Shown: positions 17,901-27,144, counted from the stretch's first letter. The stretch is DNA of 64,000 bases from Actinomadura sp. 6K520 (GCF_004349245.1 NZ_SMLC01000015.1:1-64000), one strand, 5' to 3'. Program-made: numbers and translations. Notes: generated by a model from the sequence alone, not told the origin.

Positions 17901-19764
17901 CGGGCGGCGCGTACCGCAGGCCGAGGTCGTAGATCCAGAACCGCCGCCCCTCGGCGGTGACGATCTCGTACGGCCGCTCGTCGATCAGCTCGACGCCCAT
18001 GTTGTGCAGCAGCGGCAGCATCTGCGACAGCGAGATCGGCTCGCCCAGCCGGTAGATCTTCATGCGCCGTTCGCCCGGCTCGGCGCTGTACGGTTCGTAC
18101 AGGTTGATCGAGGTGGCGGTGTCGTCGCCGAGCGCTTCGAGGCGGCGCAGGTCGGCCACCGCGGTGCGGGCCGGGAAGTCGGCCTTGTACCCCTCGGGGA
18201 AGGCGTCCCCGTACCGGCGGCCGAGGGTTCCGGAACGTTCCTCGCCGCACTGTTCGAGGATCGCGTCGGCGAGGTCGTCCGCCCAGGACCGGGTGGCGGC
18301 GGCCAGGCGCTCCTCCAGGTCGGCGACGTCCACGTCGGGCAGCGGACGGCCGCGCTCGCCGCGGACGACGACGTGCAGCCGCGCCAGCATCGACTCGGTG
18401 ACGTTCGCGCTGTAGTCGACGCTGACGCCCTCGAACGCCTCCTTCAGCAGTTCCTGGATGCGCAGCCGCACCTTGGTGGTGTACCGGTCGCGCGGCAGGT
18501 ACACCATGCAGGACATGTAGCGGCCGTACAGGTCCTTGCGCAGGAACAGCCGCAGCTGGCGGCGCTCGCGCAGGCGGAGCACGCCGAGCGCGATGTGCAG
18601 CAGGTCGTCGACGGAGATCTGGAACAGCTCGTCGCGCGGGTAGCTCTCCAGGATCTCGATGAGGTCCTGGCCGTCGTAGCTGTCGGGGGTGAACCCGGCG
18701 AGTTCCAGCACCTCGTCCAGCTTGCGCTTCAGCACGGGGACGTGCGCGATCGACGCGCTGTAGGCGACGTGGGTGAACAGGCCGAGGAACCGCCGCTCGC
18801 CGGTGACCTCGCCGGACGCGCCGAACTTCTTCACCCCGATGTAGTCGAGGTACAGGGGGCGGTGGACGGTGGACCGCGAGTTCGCCTTGGTGAGCACGAG
18901 CAGGTGCTTCTCGGTCGCCTTCTCCCGCACCTCGGGCGGAAGCGCGGCGAAGCTGCCGGACTCGCGCGTGTCGCCGCGCAGGATGCCGAGGCCGGTGCCG
19001 GGCTCGGGCCGCAGCGCGGTCCCGTCGTCGGTGAGCGTGTAGTCGCGGTAGCCGAGGAAGGTGAAGTGGCCGTCCGCGAGCCAGTCGAGGAGCTCGACGC
19101 CCTCGGCGAGCTCCTTGGCGGGCAGCGGCGGCGGGTCCTGCTCGATGGCGGCGGCGATCTCCCCTGCCCTGGCCCGCATCTTCGGCTCGTCCTCGACGGC
19201 GACCCGGACGTCCTGCAGGACGCGCAGCAGGTCCCGCTCCAGCCCGTCCAGGACGGCCCGGTCGCTGGTGCGGTCGAGCTCGATGTGGATCCACGACTCG
19301 TCGACGTCGGTGCCGCTGTCTAGCTTGCCGCGGAACGCCTTCAGGTGGCCGGCGACGTCGCGGTCCACGCCGAGGAGCGGGTGGACGATGAGGTGGGTGG
19401 CGAGCTGGTGCCGGGACAGCTCCATCGTCACCGAGTCGACGAGGAACGGCATGTCGTCGGTGACGACCTGGACGACCGTGTGCCCCGGGTCCCAGCCGTA
19501 CTCCTCCAGCGTCGGGGTGAAGACGCGGACCTTGGCGCGCCCCTGGGGGCGTTCCTCGCCGAGCGTCCGGTGCGCCAGCGCGGGACCGCAGATGTCGGCC
19601 GGGTCCCTGGTCGCCAGATCCTCGCGGGCAACGTGCCGGTAGTAGAGCCGGAGGAAGGCGAAGGTCTCCTCCACGTCTCCGCCGCGCGGGCCCGGGCGCT
19701 GCGCGCACGTCTCCGCGGCCCGCCGGAGCAGGTCGTCCTTCGCCGAATCGAGCATGCCGCCCAT
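14938..19764 (-). CDS. gdh: Giant NAD-specific glutamate dehydrogenase (GDH-180 class)
   Basis: Converts L-glutamate to 2-oxoglutarate and ammonia with NAD+. At 1608 residues it matches the approximately 180-kDa class first described in Streptomyces. The N-terminal half contains ACT-like regulatory parts (for example TDDMPFLVDSVTMELSRHQLATHLIVHP). The central catalytic region includes SVARGGLRWSDRREDFRTE, VPAGAKGGFVGKQLPD and the nucleotide-binding part around GIGDMSGDVFGNGM. A helical C-terminal extension follows. ATG at 19764 is preceded by AGGGGAG with 6-nt spacing; TTG codons just upstream are unlikely starts. It appears monocistronic. Confidence 0.95.
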   Translation of the reverse strand: MGGMLDSAKDDLLRRAAETCAQRPGPRGGDVEETFAFLRLYYRHVAREDLATRDPADICGPALAHRTLGEERPQGRAKVRVFTPTLEEYGWDPGHTVVQVVTDDMPFLVDSVTMELSRHQLATHLIVHPLLGVDRDVAGHLKAFRGKLDSGTDVDESWIHIELDRTSDRAVLDGLERDLLRVLQDVRVAVEDEPKMRARAGEIAAAIEQDPPPLPAKELAEGVELLDWLADGHFTFLGYRDYTLTDDGTALRPEPGTGLGILRGDTRESGSFAALPPEVREKATEKHLLVLTKANSRSTVHRPLYLDYIGVKKFGASGEVTGERRFLGLFTHVAYSASIAHVPVLKRKLDEVLELAGFTPDSYDGQDLIEILESYPRDELFQISVDDLLHIALGVLRLRERRQLRLFLRKDLYGRYMSCMVYLPRDRYTTKVRLRIQELLKEAFEGVSVDYSANVTESMLARLHVVVRGERGRPLPDVDVADLEERLAAATRSWADDLADAILEQCGEERSGTLGRRYGDAFPEGYKADFPARTAVADLRRLEALGDDTATSINLYEPYSAEPGERRMKIYRLGEPISLSQMLPLLHNMGVELIDERPYEIVTAEGRRFWIYDLGLRYAPPADVPEDAVKGLFQEAFTRLWRGEIENDGFNALVLHVGLHWWQAMILRAYALYLRQTGTTFSKRYVEQVLLRNASLTRLIMRLWESRLDPAIAGGEEERSAGITEEIRGRLDEVASLDEDRILRAYLALVQATLRTNYYQGKPYLALKFDPQAIPDLPEPRPTYEIFVYSPEVEGVHLRFGSVARGGLRWSDRREDFRTEILGLVKAQAVKNTVIVPAGAKGGFVGKQLPDPSVDREAWQRAGIACYKDFISGLLDLTDNLVDGKVVPPPNVVRHDGDDTYLVVAADKGTATFSDLANEVAAEYGFWLGDAFASGGSVGYDHKGMGITARGAWESVKYHFRSLGTDVQREDFTAVGIGDMSGDVFGNGMLLSEHTRLVAAFDHRHVFVDPDPDPATSFAERRRLFELPRSSWADYDTSLISKGGGVFPRTAKSIAVTPEMTEALGLDDGVKTLTPHELIRAVLTAPVDLLWNGGIGTYVKSSMESNADVGDKGNDPVRVDGADLRCRVVGEGGNLGVTQLGRIEYARGGGRVNTDFIDNSAGVDTSDHEVNIKILLDQVVRDGELTGKQRDNLLYEMTDEVGRLVLRDNYAQNVVLAASRAQAPAMLHIHARYLRKLERDGRLQRSLEFLPDDKALAERRQSGLGLTGPEFAVLLAYAKLTLDHDLAESDLADDPYLESWLVDYFPTPLRARFRAYMDRHPLRREIITTAVVNDLVNASGSTFVFRMNEETGASSSDIARAYLVARDVFDMPRFRQSVEALQHQVTESTQIAMLLEARKLTERGARWLLHNRRPPFDIYETIDFFAGGAAALHAHVSKLLVGLDLAAFEQRRDGFAELGVPDELAEQCASFVPAFSTFDLVGIAHETGRPVEEAAEVYFDLADRLQLSRLRERIIALPRDDKWRSMARSALRDDLYTAHAALTQDVLVTSAPGLHPDERMLHWAEKNKPALQRAQQTLSEIWESDSFDLATLSVALGAIRTLVTASSL

Positions 19765-19953
19765 CAACAACTCCCCTAGAGACCGTTCGCCACCCCGTTG
19801 TGGCGACGCTCACGCGCCAGCGTAACCAGGAATCGCCGCAAAGCCGACCTGCCCGGCCGCGAGGTCAACGTGGCCTGTCCCACCCTGCCAGGCGGTACGC
19901 GGTCACCCGGGAGGGATGGCCGAAACTGACCGGCGGGGCGGCGCCCGGGGGCG

Positions 19954-21600
19954 TCAGCCGGTGCCGCCCTGGCCGCCGGTGCCGGGGTCGTCTCCCGAGC
20001 CGCCGCCCGGTGGCTCCTCGGGGTCGGTCGGCGGATCCTCGGGGTCGGTCGGCGGTGTCCCGGTGCTGGGCGGCGGTGTCGACCCGGGCGGCGGCGTGGT
20101 CGGCGCCGAGTTGCTGGGGGTGGGGCTGCCGGACGGCGACGGGCTCGCGGACGGGCTCTCGCTGCCGGGCGACGGGGTGTAGGAGGGGGTGACCGGCTGC
20201 TGCTGGACGGGCTCCTCGCTGGTGGACGGCGCCGACGTGCTGGGCACGACGTCGGTCGGCGCGGGCGGGGCGCTCGGGTCGCTGACCTTCTGCCCCGCCT
20301 TGCCGCTGTCGCCGGAGCTGAGCGCGAGGACGGACGAGATCACCACGATCGCCACGAACAGCGCGGCGGCGCCGGCGAGCACGGCCGAGCGGGTCGAGCC
20401 GGCGAGCGTCTCCCGGAGCCCGCGCCCGCCCCCGCCGCCCTTGCCGCCGGCGAGTGCGGGCGGCAGCGTGTCGTCGGCCGACCATTCGGCGGGCGTCGGG
20501 AGAAGACCGGGCTCCAGGCCCTTCGCCTCGGTCGCGGCGGGGTCGTCGTCCGCTCCGGCACCGTGGAAGGCGACCGCCGCGGCCGGGGCCTCCGGGTCCC
20601 GGAAGACGGGCTCGTCGTCGTAGGCCGAATCGTCGTCGAAGACGGGGTCGTCGCCGAACACCGGGTCGGGCTCGAAGACCTCGTCCTCGCCGCCGATCTC
20701 GGCGGCGCGGACGGAACCGGCGGCGAGCATCGCGGTCTCGTCGGTGCCGCCGGACGCCCGTGCGGGGGCCGCGTCGACGGCGGTCCGCGAGCTCTCCTCG
20801 TGGCCGAGCAGCCGCATCAGCACCTGCCGCGCGCCCGGCCGGTCCGCGGGGTCCTTCTCCAGGCAGTCGAGCACCAGCTCGCGCAGCGGCCCGTGCAGGC
20901 CGCCGAGCTCGGGTTCCTCGTGCAGGATCCGGTTGATGACGGCGGGGATGGAGTCCTGGCCGAAGGGCGGCTCGCCCGTCGCCGCGAACACCAGGGTGGC
21001 CGCCCAGCAGAACACGTCCGACGGGGTGCCGACCTCGTCGCCGGCGATCTGCTCGGGCGACATGTAGGACGGGGTGCCGATCACACGGCTGGTGAGCGTG
21101 GTGCCGCCGCTGATGGCCCGCGCCACCCCGAAGTCGATGACCCGCGGGCCGTCCGGGCCGAGCAGCACGTTGTGCGGCTTGAAGTCACGGTGGACGATCT
21201 TCGCCTGGTGGATCGCGGACAGCGCCGTCGCGGTGCCGACGGCGAGCCGGTCGAGCACGGCGCCGCCGAGCGGACCCCCCTCCAGCACCTGCTGGTTCAG
21301 CGACGGGCCGCGGACGTACTCACTGACGATGTAGGGCCGGTCGCCGGTCGCGTCCGCGTCGATGACCTGGGCGGTGCAGAAGGGCGCGACCTGCTTGGCG
21401 ACCTCCAGCTCCCGGAGGAACCGGGCGCGCGCCTTGTCGTCGGACGTCAGCTCCGAGTGCAGCAGCTTGATCGCGACCTGCCGGCCGCCCTCGTCCGTGC
21501 CCAGGTAGACCGTCCCCTGGCCGCCCTCGCCGACCCGGCCGATCAGGGCGTACGGACCGAGCCGATCCGGGTCTCCAGACCGCAGCGCCCCAACCTCCAT
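19954..21600 (-). CDS. Membrane-anchored Ser/Thr protein kinase
   Basis: Hanks-type kinase of 548 residues. The kinase domain fills residues 15-275: glycine loop GRVGEGGQGTVYLG, Lys45 in AIKLL, catalytic loop HRDFKPHN (Asp139), DFG at 156-158, then activation segment and SPEQ. A disordered acidic linker follows, then one transmembrane helix (about 408-433) and a Pro/Ser/Thr-rich outer tail without PASTA repeats. The outer part therefore does not resemble the muropeptide sensor of PknB. It is divergent from the HTH-repeat gene at 21831. Substrates cannot be deduced. Confidence 0.93.
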   Translation of the reverse strand: MEVGALRSGDPDRLGPYALIGRVGEGGQGTVYLGTDEGGRQVAIKLLHSELTSDDKARARFLRELEVAKQVAPFCTAQVIDADATGDRPYIVSEYVRGPSLNQQVLEGGPLGGAVLDRLAVGTATALSAIHQAKIVHRDFKPHNVLLGPDGPRVIDFGVARAISGGTTLTSRVIGTPSYMSPEQIAGDEVGTPSDVFCWAATLVFAATGEPPFGQDSIPAVINRILHEEPELGGLHGPLRELVLDCLEKDPADRPGARQVLMRLLGHEESSRTAVDAAPARASGGTDETAMLAAGSVRAAEIGGEDEVFEPDPVFGDDPVFDDDSAYDDEPVFRDPEAPAAAVAFHGAGADDDPAATEAKGLEPGLLPTPAEWSADDTLPPALAGGKGGGGGRGLRETLAGSTRSAVLAGAAALFVAIVVISSVLALSSGDSGKAGQKVSDPSAPPAPTDVVPSTSAPSTSEEPVQQQPVTPSYTPSPGSESPSASPSPSGSPTPSNSAPTTPPPGSTPPPSTGTPPTDPEDPPTDPEEPPGGGSGDDPGTGGQGGTG

Positions 21601-21830
21601 GCGTGGAACCGTCCCTCTCTTGATCGACGGGCCCCCCGTGGACCCGGATCACCCTCGACTGTGTGACGCGCGAGGCCCATGGGAAGTTCACCCGGTCCTG
21701 CGTGAATACGGCGCGATCTGACCCACCGCTTCCGTTGGTACACGATTGGCCCGGGGGGACCAACCATAAACCTGTCACATGCCCCGGCGATACAGCCGCC
21801 TAACGTGTCACACAGGCGAAACTTGAAACC

Positions 21831-22427
21831 ATGACGATCCTCGACGGCCGCCGCGTCTACACCCGGGCGGAGCTCATGGACGCGCACGGGCTCGGACGCA
21901 GCACCCTGGAGAAGTGGTTCCGCGAGCGGGCGGCCAACGGCCACCCGGAGGCGGCCGGGACGGTCGGCTCCCAGCTCGCCTGGGACGCCGAAGCCTGGGA
22001 CCGCTGGTACGCCGCGCACCGGTCCGGTGGCGTGCCGCCCGGCCTGGTCACCCGCGACGAGCTGGCGGCCCGCCACAACCTGAGCCGCCACCGCCTCAAG
22101 CAACTCTGGGCGGACCGCGCGTCGAACGGCCACCCGGACGTCGCGCACCGCGCGGGCAAGGCCCTGTACTGGGACGAAGCCGCCTGGACGGCCTGGTACA
22201 CCGCCTACGAGGAGCGCCCGCCCGAGGACGGCCCGGACGACCTCGTCACCCTCGCCGACGCCGCCCGCATCCTCGGCCTGGCCCAGACGAGCGTCACCGT
22301 CTACCCGAAGCGGCCCCCCGCCGGCTGGCCCGAACCGGCGAAGGTCGAGCCCCTCGGCGGCGGCCGCGTCCGCCGCCTCTACCGCCGCCGCGACATCCTC
22401 GCCTACGCCCGTTCCCGCACCCGCTGA
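21831..22427 (+). CDS. Small protein of repeated helix-turn-helix units
   Basis: 198-residue basic protein with two clear copies of a unit and a third, diverged one. Copy 1 (about 8-66): TRAELMDAHGLGRSTLEKWF, then NGHP, then LAWDAEAWDRWY. Copy 2 (about 72-128): TRDELAARHNLSRHRLKQLW, NGHP and LYWDEAAWTAWY. Copy 3 (about 137-196): TLADAARILGLAQTSVTVY, ending LYRRRDILAYARSR. Each resembles the short winged helix of excisionase/MerR-type proteins, so it may read a repeated DNA site. It is divergent from the kinase gene. No clear Shine-Dalgarno precedes the ATG. Family not recognised. Confidence 0.75.
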   Translation: MTILDGRRVYTRAELMDAHGLGRSTLEKWFRERAANGHPEAAGTVGSQLAWDAEAWDRWYAAHRSGGVPPGLVTRDELAARHNLSRHRLKQLWADRASNGHPDVAHRAGKALYWDEAAWTAWYTAYEERPPEDGPDDLVTLADAARILGLAQTSVTVYPKRPPAGWPEPAKVEPLGGGRVRRLYRRRDILAYARSRTR

Positions 22428-22468
22428 ATGCAGGCGCTCTCGGGTGGAAGCCCTGGACGGAGCAGCCC

Positions 22469-24424
22469 CTACGGGGTGAAGTGGGGGAGGATCTCGGGGT
22501 TGGCCATGGAGTCGCGGTTGGCGGCCTTGTCGACCGGGGTGCCCTGGAGGATCTTGCGGACGGGGACCTCCAGCTTCTTGCCCGACAGGGTGCGGGGGAT
22601 GCCGGGGACGGCGTGGATCTCGTCCGGGACGTGGCGGGGCGACAGGGCCGAGCGGATCTCCCGCTTCAGCCTGCCCAGCAGGTCGTCGTCCAGGCCGGCG
22701 CCCTCGGCGAGCTGGACGTAGAGCAGGAGGCGGCCCTCCTGGCCGAGGCGGCCGGTGTCGATGACGAGGCTGTCGGCGATCTCCTCGAACGCCTCGACGA
22801 CGCGGTAGAAGTCGGACGTGCCCATGCGGATGCCGCCGCGGTTGAGCGTGGAGTCGGAGCGGCCGTAGATGACGCAGCCGCCGTCCGGAAGGATCTTGAC
22901 CCAGTCGCCGTGGCGCCACACGCCGGGGTACATGTCGAAGTAGGACTCGCGGTAGCGCTCGCCGCCCTCGTCGTTCCAGAAGAACACCGGCATGGACGGC
23001 ATGGGCTCGGTGATGACCAGCTCGCCGACCTCGTCCACGACCGGTTGGCCGGTGTCACCGAACGCCTCCACCTTGGCGCCCAGCCCGCGGCACTGGATGA
23101 CGCCGGCGCGCAGCGGCAGGAGGGGCGACGGGCCGACGAAGCCGGTGCACAGGTCGGTGCCGCCGGAGAACGAGCCGAGCAGGAGGTCCTCGCCGACCGC
23201 GTCGTAGACCCAGGCGAAGCCCTCGGGCGGGAGCGGGGAGCCGGTGGAGCCGATACCGCGCAGGCCCGACAGGTCGTGCTCCTCACCGGGGCGGCGCCCC
23301 TCCTTGGCCGAGGCCGTGATGTAGGGAGCGCCCACCCCCAGATAGGTGACGCCGTTGTCCGCGGCGAGCGTCCACAGGTCGAGGGGGGCGCCGTCATACA
23401 TGACGATGGTGGAGCCCACCAGCAGGCCGCCGATGAGGTAGTTCCACATCATCCAGCCGGTGGTGGTGTACCAGAAGAAGACGTCCTCCGGGCCGAGGTC
23501 CTGGTGGAACGTCAGGGCCTTGAGGTGTTCGAGGACGATGCCGCCGTGCCCGTGCACGATCGGCTTCGGCAGCCCGGTCGTGCCGGACGAGTAGACGACC
23601 CACAGGGGATGGTCGAACGGGACGTCCTCGAACTCCAGGGCGCCGCCGCCGGGACGGGCCAGGTCCGCGTAGGGCATGCCCGCGCGCAGGCCGTCGGGGG
23701 TCGCGGCCGGGTCGAGGTAGGGGATCAGGACGGTGGCGGCCAGGGTGGGGAGCGCGGCCTCGATCTCGCCGACGATCTCGCGCCGGTCGAACCGCTTGCC
23801 GTTGTAGGCGTAACCGTCGACCGCGATCAGGACCTTCGGTTCGATCTGGGCGAACCGGTCGATCACCGAGGAGGATCCGAAGTCCGGGGAGCACGAGGAC
23901 CAGATCGCGCCCAGCGACGCCGCGGCCAGGAAGCAGACGAGCGCCTCGGGGATGTTCGGGAGGTAGGCGGCGACCCGGTCGCCCTTGCCCACCCCCAGCT
24001 CGGTCAGGCCCGCGCGTACCTCCGCCACGTGCAGGGCCAGCTCCCGGTAGGACAGCACGCGGTGCCCGCCCGCCTCGGAGCGGAAGATCACCGCGGTGTC
24101 GTCGGGGGCCTGCCCGGCGCGGCGCAGCGCGTTCGCCGCGTAGTTGACGGTCGCGCCGGGGAACCAGGTCAGGCCGTCCACCGGCATGGGCCCGCCCGTC
24201 CGGACGGGGCCGTCGCCGCGCTCGCCGACGACCTCGAAGTAGGACCAGATCGCGTCCCAGAACGCGTCGACCTCCGTGACGGACCAGCGCCACAGGTCGT
24301 CGTAGGTCTCCGTGAGGATGCCCCGGTCCCACAGCCAGTGGACGAAGCGGGTCACCCGCGCGTTCGCGACGACCTCCTCCGAGGGCCGCCACAGCGCCGA
24401 ACCCTCAGCCACCTCACGGGTCAT
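22469..24424 (-). CDS. Acetoacetate-CoA ligase
   Basis: Activates acetoacetate to acetoacetyl-CoA with ATP, feeding ketone bodies into acyl-CoA metabolism. The 651-residue product is full length for the family. It has the N-terminal ACAS segment (FWDAIWSYFEV...TWFPGATVNYAANAL), the AMP-binding P-loop YSSGTTGLPKPIVHGHGG, the acetoacetyl-CoA synthetase-type FSGGTDLCTGFVG, the hinge region YGRSDSTLNRGGIRMG, and the C-terminal lysine in RTLSGKKLEVPVRK. ATG at 24424 is preceded by GGGAGGGAGAG. It converges with the HTH-repeat gene. Other short-acid CoA ligases are possible but the motifs favour acetoacetate. Confidence 0.9.
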   Translation of the reverse strand: MTREVAEGSALWRPSEEVVANARVTRFVHWLWDRGILTETYDDLWRWSVTEVDAFWDAIWSYFEVVGERGDGPVRTGGPMPVDGLTWFPGATVNYAANALRRAGQAPDDTAVIFRSEAGGHRVLSYRELALHVAEVRAGLTELGVGKGDRVAAYLPNIPEALVCFLAAASLGAIWSSCSPDFGSSSVIDRFAQIEPKVLIAVDGYAYNGKRFDRREIVGEIEAALPTLAATVLIPYLDPAATPDGLRAGMPYADLARPGGGALEFEDVPFDHPLWVVYSSGTTGLPKPIVHGHGGIVLEHLKALTFHQDLGPEDVFFWYTTTGWMMWNYLIGGLLVGSTIVMYDGAPLDLWTLAADNGVTYLGVGAPYITASAKEGRRPGEEHDLSGLRGIGSTGSPLPPEGFAWVYDAVGEDLLLGSFSGGTDLCTGFVGPSPLLPLRAGVIQCRGLGAKVEAFGDTGQPVVDEVGELVITEPMPSMPVFFWNDEGGERYRESYFDMYPGVWRHGDWVKILPDGGCVIYGRSDSTLNRGGIRMGTSDFYRVVEAFEEIADSLVIDTGRLGQEGRLLLYVQLAEGAGLDDDLLGRLKREIRSALSPRHVPDEIHAVPGIPRTLSGKKLEVPVRKILQGTPVDKAANRDSMANPEILPHFTP

Positions 24425-24657
24425 CTCTCTCCCTCCCCGACGCGCCGGCTGCGCGCGGCCAACCTCAATATCGGCCCCGCGCGGCAGGTCGCGCAACTTC
24501 GGAATCCGCGTGCCGATCTCCCATCGGCTCCACGACCCATCGCAGGTCACAGACCTGGCCACGGGCAATCCCGAATCCTCACATACGCGCGTCCGCGGCC
24601 ATCCCCCGCCCCCACATGGCCGGGCGCGGGACGGGTCCGGTACGGATCGGCCGCGGG

Positions 24658-25368
24658 TCAGATCCGGGTGAGCTCGGCGACCGCGCTGACGACGGCGTTC
24701 GTGTCGGCGAGGGTGGACAGCACGCGTTCGGCGCCGGCGGCGCGGAGTTCGGCCGCGGTGGCGCTGCCGGTGGCGACGGCGATGATCGGGGAGCCCGCGA
24801 TGTGGGCGGCCTGGACGTCGCGGGGCGAGTCGGCGATGTAGACGGTGGCGGACTCGGGGTAGCGGGCGCCGTGGCGTTCGCCGGCGCGGGCGCGGGCGAG
24901 CTCCAGCAGGGCGGCCTTGCTGTAGACGCCGTTCTCGTACCCGCCGGCGGCCAGGTCGAGGTGTCCCGCGAGGCCCAGCTCGGACACCTTCAGCACGGCG
25001 TTCGGCTGCAGGGAGCCGGTCAGGACCGACTGGACGACCCCGGGGACGTGGGCGAGCGCCTCGACGGCCTCGCGGGCGCCGGCCAGGACGCGGCCGTGCT
25101 CGCGCAGGCCGGCGCGGCGGCTCGCGAACGCCTCGGTGAGGGCGGCGAAGAACGCGGCGAGGTGGTCGTCGGTGGTGACGACGTCGTTGAACGCGAGGGT
25201 CTCGAAGATGATCTCGGACTCGGTGCGGCCGGGGGTGGGCGGAAGGCGGACGAGGGGGCGCCCGATGGTCCGCTGGAACGCCTCGGCGTAGGCGTCCCGG
25301 GTGACCCGCCCGACGTCGACCAGCGTGTGATCGATGTTCCACAGCACCAGACGGTTCAGCGTCGACAT
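24658..25368 (-). CDS. HAD-superfamily protein with nucleophile Asp changed to Asn
   Basis: 236-residue HAD protein of the phosphoglycolate-phosphatase-like subfamily with a helical cap. Motif I reads LWNIDHTLVD, where the phosphorylated Asp of the canonical DxDxT is Asn; the codon is AAC. Motif II is the TG of VLTGSLQPN, a motif III lysine is in YSKAALLE, and motif IV is IADSPRDVQAA. With the nucleophile missing, classical phosphatase activity should be lost or depend on deamidation. It lies between acetoacetate-CoA ligase and P5C dehydrogenase on the same strand, with gaps over 140 bp on both sides. Confidence 0.85.
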   Translation of the reverse strand: MSTLNRLVLWNIDHTLVDVGRVTRDAYAEAFQRTIGRPLVRLPPTPGRTESEIIFETLAFNDVVTTDDHLAAFFAALTEAFASRRAGLREHGRVLAGAREAVEALAHVPGVVQSVLTGSLQPNAVLKVSELGLAGHLDLAAGGYENGVYSKAALLELARARAGERHGARYPESATVYIADSPRDVQAAHIAGSPIIAVATGSATAAELRAAGAERVLSTLADTNAVVSAVAELTRI

Positions 25369-25512
25369 CCCGTTCCCATGCGCGGTCGGTTGGACGAGGA
25401 GGGCGGCGCCCCGGCACCGGCCCGCCCCGCCGGGGGCGGCGAGGCGAGCTTATCGTCCGGCCTGCCGGGCACTCTCCGCAACCGTCCGGGCGCGGTCGGG
25501 GCGTGCTCGCGG

Positions 25513-27144
25513 TCAGGTGTCCATGTGGGGGTAGCGGTGGTCGGTCGGCGGGACGAACGTCTCCTTGATGGAGCGGACGCTCGTCCAGCGGGTGAGGTTG
25601 AACACCGAGCCGGCCTTGTCGTTGGTGCCGGACTGGCGGGCGCCGCCGAACGGCTGCTGCCCGACGATCGACCCGGTCGGCTTGTCGTTGACGTAGAAGT
25701 TCCCGGCGGCGAAGCGGAGCGCGTCGGTGGCGGCGGCGATCGCGGCGCGGTCCTCGGCGATGATCGCGCCGGTCAGGCCGTACTCGGACGCGCCCTCCAT
25801 CCGGTGCAGGACGGTGTCGTAGTCGCCTTCGTCGTAGACGTGCACGCCGAGGATCGGGCCGAAGTACTCCTTGGTGAAGATCTCGTCGTCCGGGTCGGAC
25901 GACTCCAGGATCGTCGGCTTGACGAAGTAGCCCCGCGAGTCGTCCAGCTCGCCGCCGGCGAGGATCCGCATGGCGGCGATGCCGCGCGCCCGCTCGATCG
26001 CCGCGCGGTGCTTGGCGAACGCGCGCTCGTCGATGACCGCGCCCATGAACAGCGACAGGTCCTCGGCGACGTCGCCCATGGTGAGCGACTCGGTCTCGGC
26101 GACGAAGTCGTCGCGGATCGCGTCCCAGAGGGGGCGGGGTATGTAGGCGCGGGACGCGGCGGAGCACTTCTGCCCCTGGTACTCGAAGGCGCCGCGGACG
26201 AGGGCCGTCTTCAGCACCGCCGGGTCGGCGGACGGGTGCGCGACGACGAAGTCCTTGCCGCCGGTCTCGCCGACGATCCGCGGGTAGCCCCGGTAGCCGG
26301 AGATGTTCTCCCCGATCGTCCGCCACAGGTGCTGGAACGTCGCGACCGAGCCGGTGAAGTGCAGCCCGGCGAGGTCGGGGTGGCGCAGCGCGACGTTGGA
26401 GACGGCCCGCCCGTCCCCGGTGACCATGTTGATCACGCCGGGCGGGAGCCCGGCGGCCTCCAGCAGCCGCATCGTGTGGTGCGCGGCGAGCTGCTGGGTC
26501 GGGGACGGCTTCCACACCACGACGTTGCCCATCAGCGCGGGCGCCGTCGGCAGGTTCCCGGCGATCGCGGTGAAGTTGAACGGGGTGATGGCGAGGACGA
26601 AGCCCTCCAGCGGCCGGTACTCCAGCCGGTTCCACACGCCCGGGGGCGACAGCGGCTGGATCTCGTGGATCTGCTCCGCGTAGCGGACGTTGAACCGCAG
26701 GAAGTCGATCAGCTCGCAGGCGGCGTCGATCTCGGCCTGCTGCACGGACTTCGACTGGCCGAGGACCGTGGCGGCGTTGATCGTGGCGCGCCACGGCCCG
26801 GCGAGCAGGTCGGCGGCGCGCAGGAAGATCGCGGCGCGGTCCTCGAACGCCATCGCCCGCCACCCGGGCGCCGCCTCCCGTGCCGCGGAGACCGCCTCGG
26901 CGACGTCGGGCTCGGTGGCGTTGCCCATCCGGCCGAGGACGTGCCGGTGGTTGTGCGGTTCGACGACGGCGATCGGCGTGCCGGCGCCCATCCGCCGCTC
27001 GCCCCCGATCGTCATGGTGAGCTCGGTCTGCTCGCCGCCGAGCTCCTTGATCCTGGCCTCCAGGGCGGCCCGTTCGGGGCTGCCCGGGGCGTGGCTCCTG
27101 ACCGGCTCGTTCCTCGGTTCCGGCACCGTGCTGACGGCGTCCAT
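25513..27144 (-). CDS. pruA: 1-pyrroline-5-carboxylate dehydrogenase
   Basis: Oxidises L-glutamate gamma-semialdehyde/P5C to glutamate with NAD+, the second step of proline breakdown. The 543-residue aldehyde dehydrogenase carries the general-base Glu in GETGGKDFVV and the nucleophile Cys in YQGQKCSAASR, plus LAITPFNFTAIAGNLP. Proline dehydrogenase is not adjacent. In this window the product glutamate could feed the giant glutamate dehydrogenase at 14938, which is metabolically sensible but not physically linked. Confidence 0.95.
   Translation of the reverse strand: MDAVSTVPEPRNEPVRSHAPGSPERAALEARIKELGGEQTELTMTIGGERRMGAGTPIAVVEPHNHRHVLGRMGNATEPDVAEAVSAAREAAPGWRAMAFEDRAAIFLRAADLLAGPWRATINAATVLGQSKSVQQAEIDAACELIDFLRFNVRYAEQIHEIQPLSPPGVWNRLEYRPLEGFVLAITPFNFTAIAGNLPTAPALMGNVVVWKPSPTQQLAAHHTMRLLEAAGLPPGVINMVTGDGRAVSNVALRHPDLAGLHFTGSVATFQHLWRTIGENISGYRGYPRIVGETGGKDFVVAHPSADPAVLKTALVRGAFEYQGQKCSAASRAYIPRPLWDAIRDDFVAETESLTMGDVAEDLSLFMGAVIDERAFAKHRAAIERARGIAAMRILAGGELDDSRGYFVKPTILESSDPDDEIFTKEYFGPILGVHVYDEGDYDTVLHRMEGASEYGLTGAIIAEDRAAIAAATDALRFAAGNFYVNDKPTGSIVGQQPFGGARQSGTNDKAGSVFNLTRWTSVRSIKETFVPPTDHRYPHMDT

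Noticed and set aside
15079-19323. 1414-codon open frame opposite the glutamate dehydrogenase
   Set aside because: It is the complement of a well-supported gene in high-GC DNA; the translation is Val/Gly/Arg-rich with no domain.
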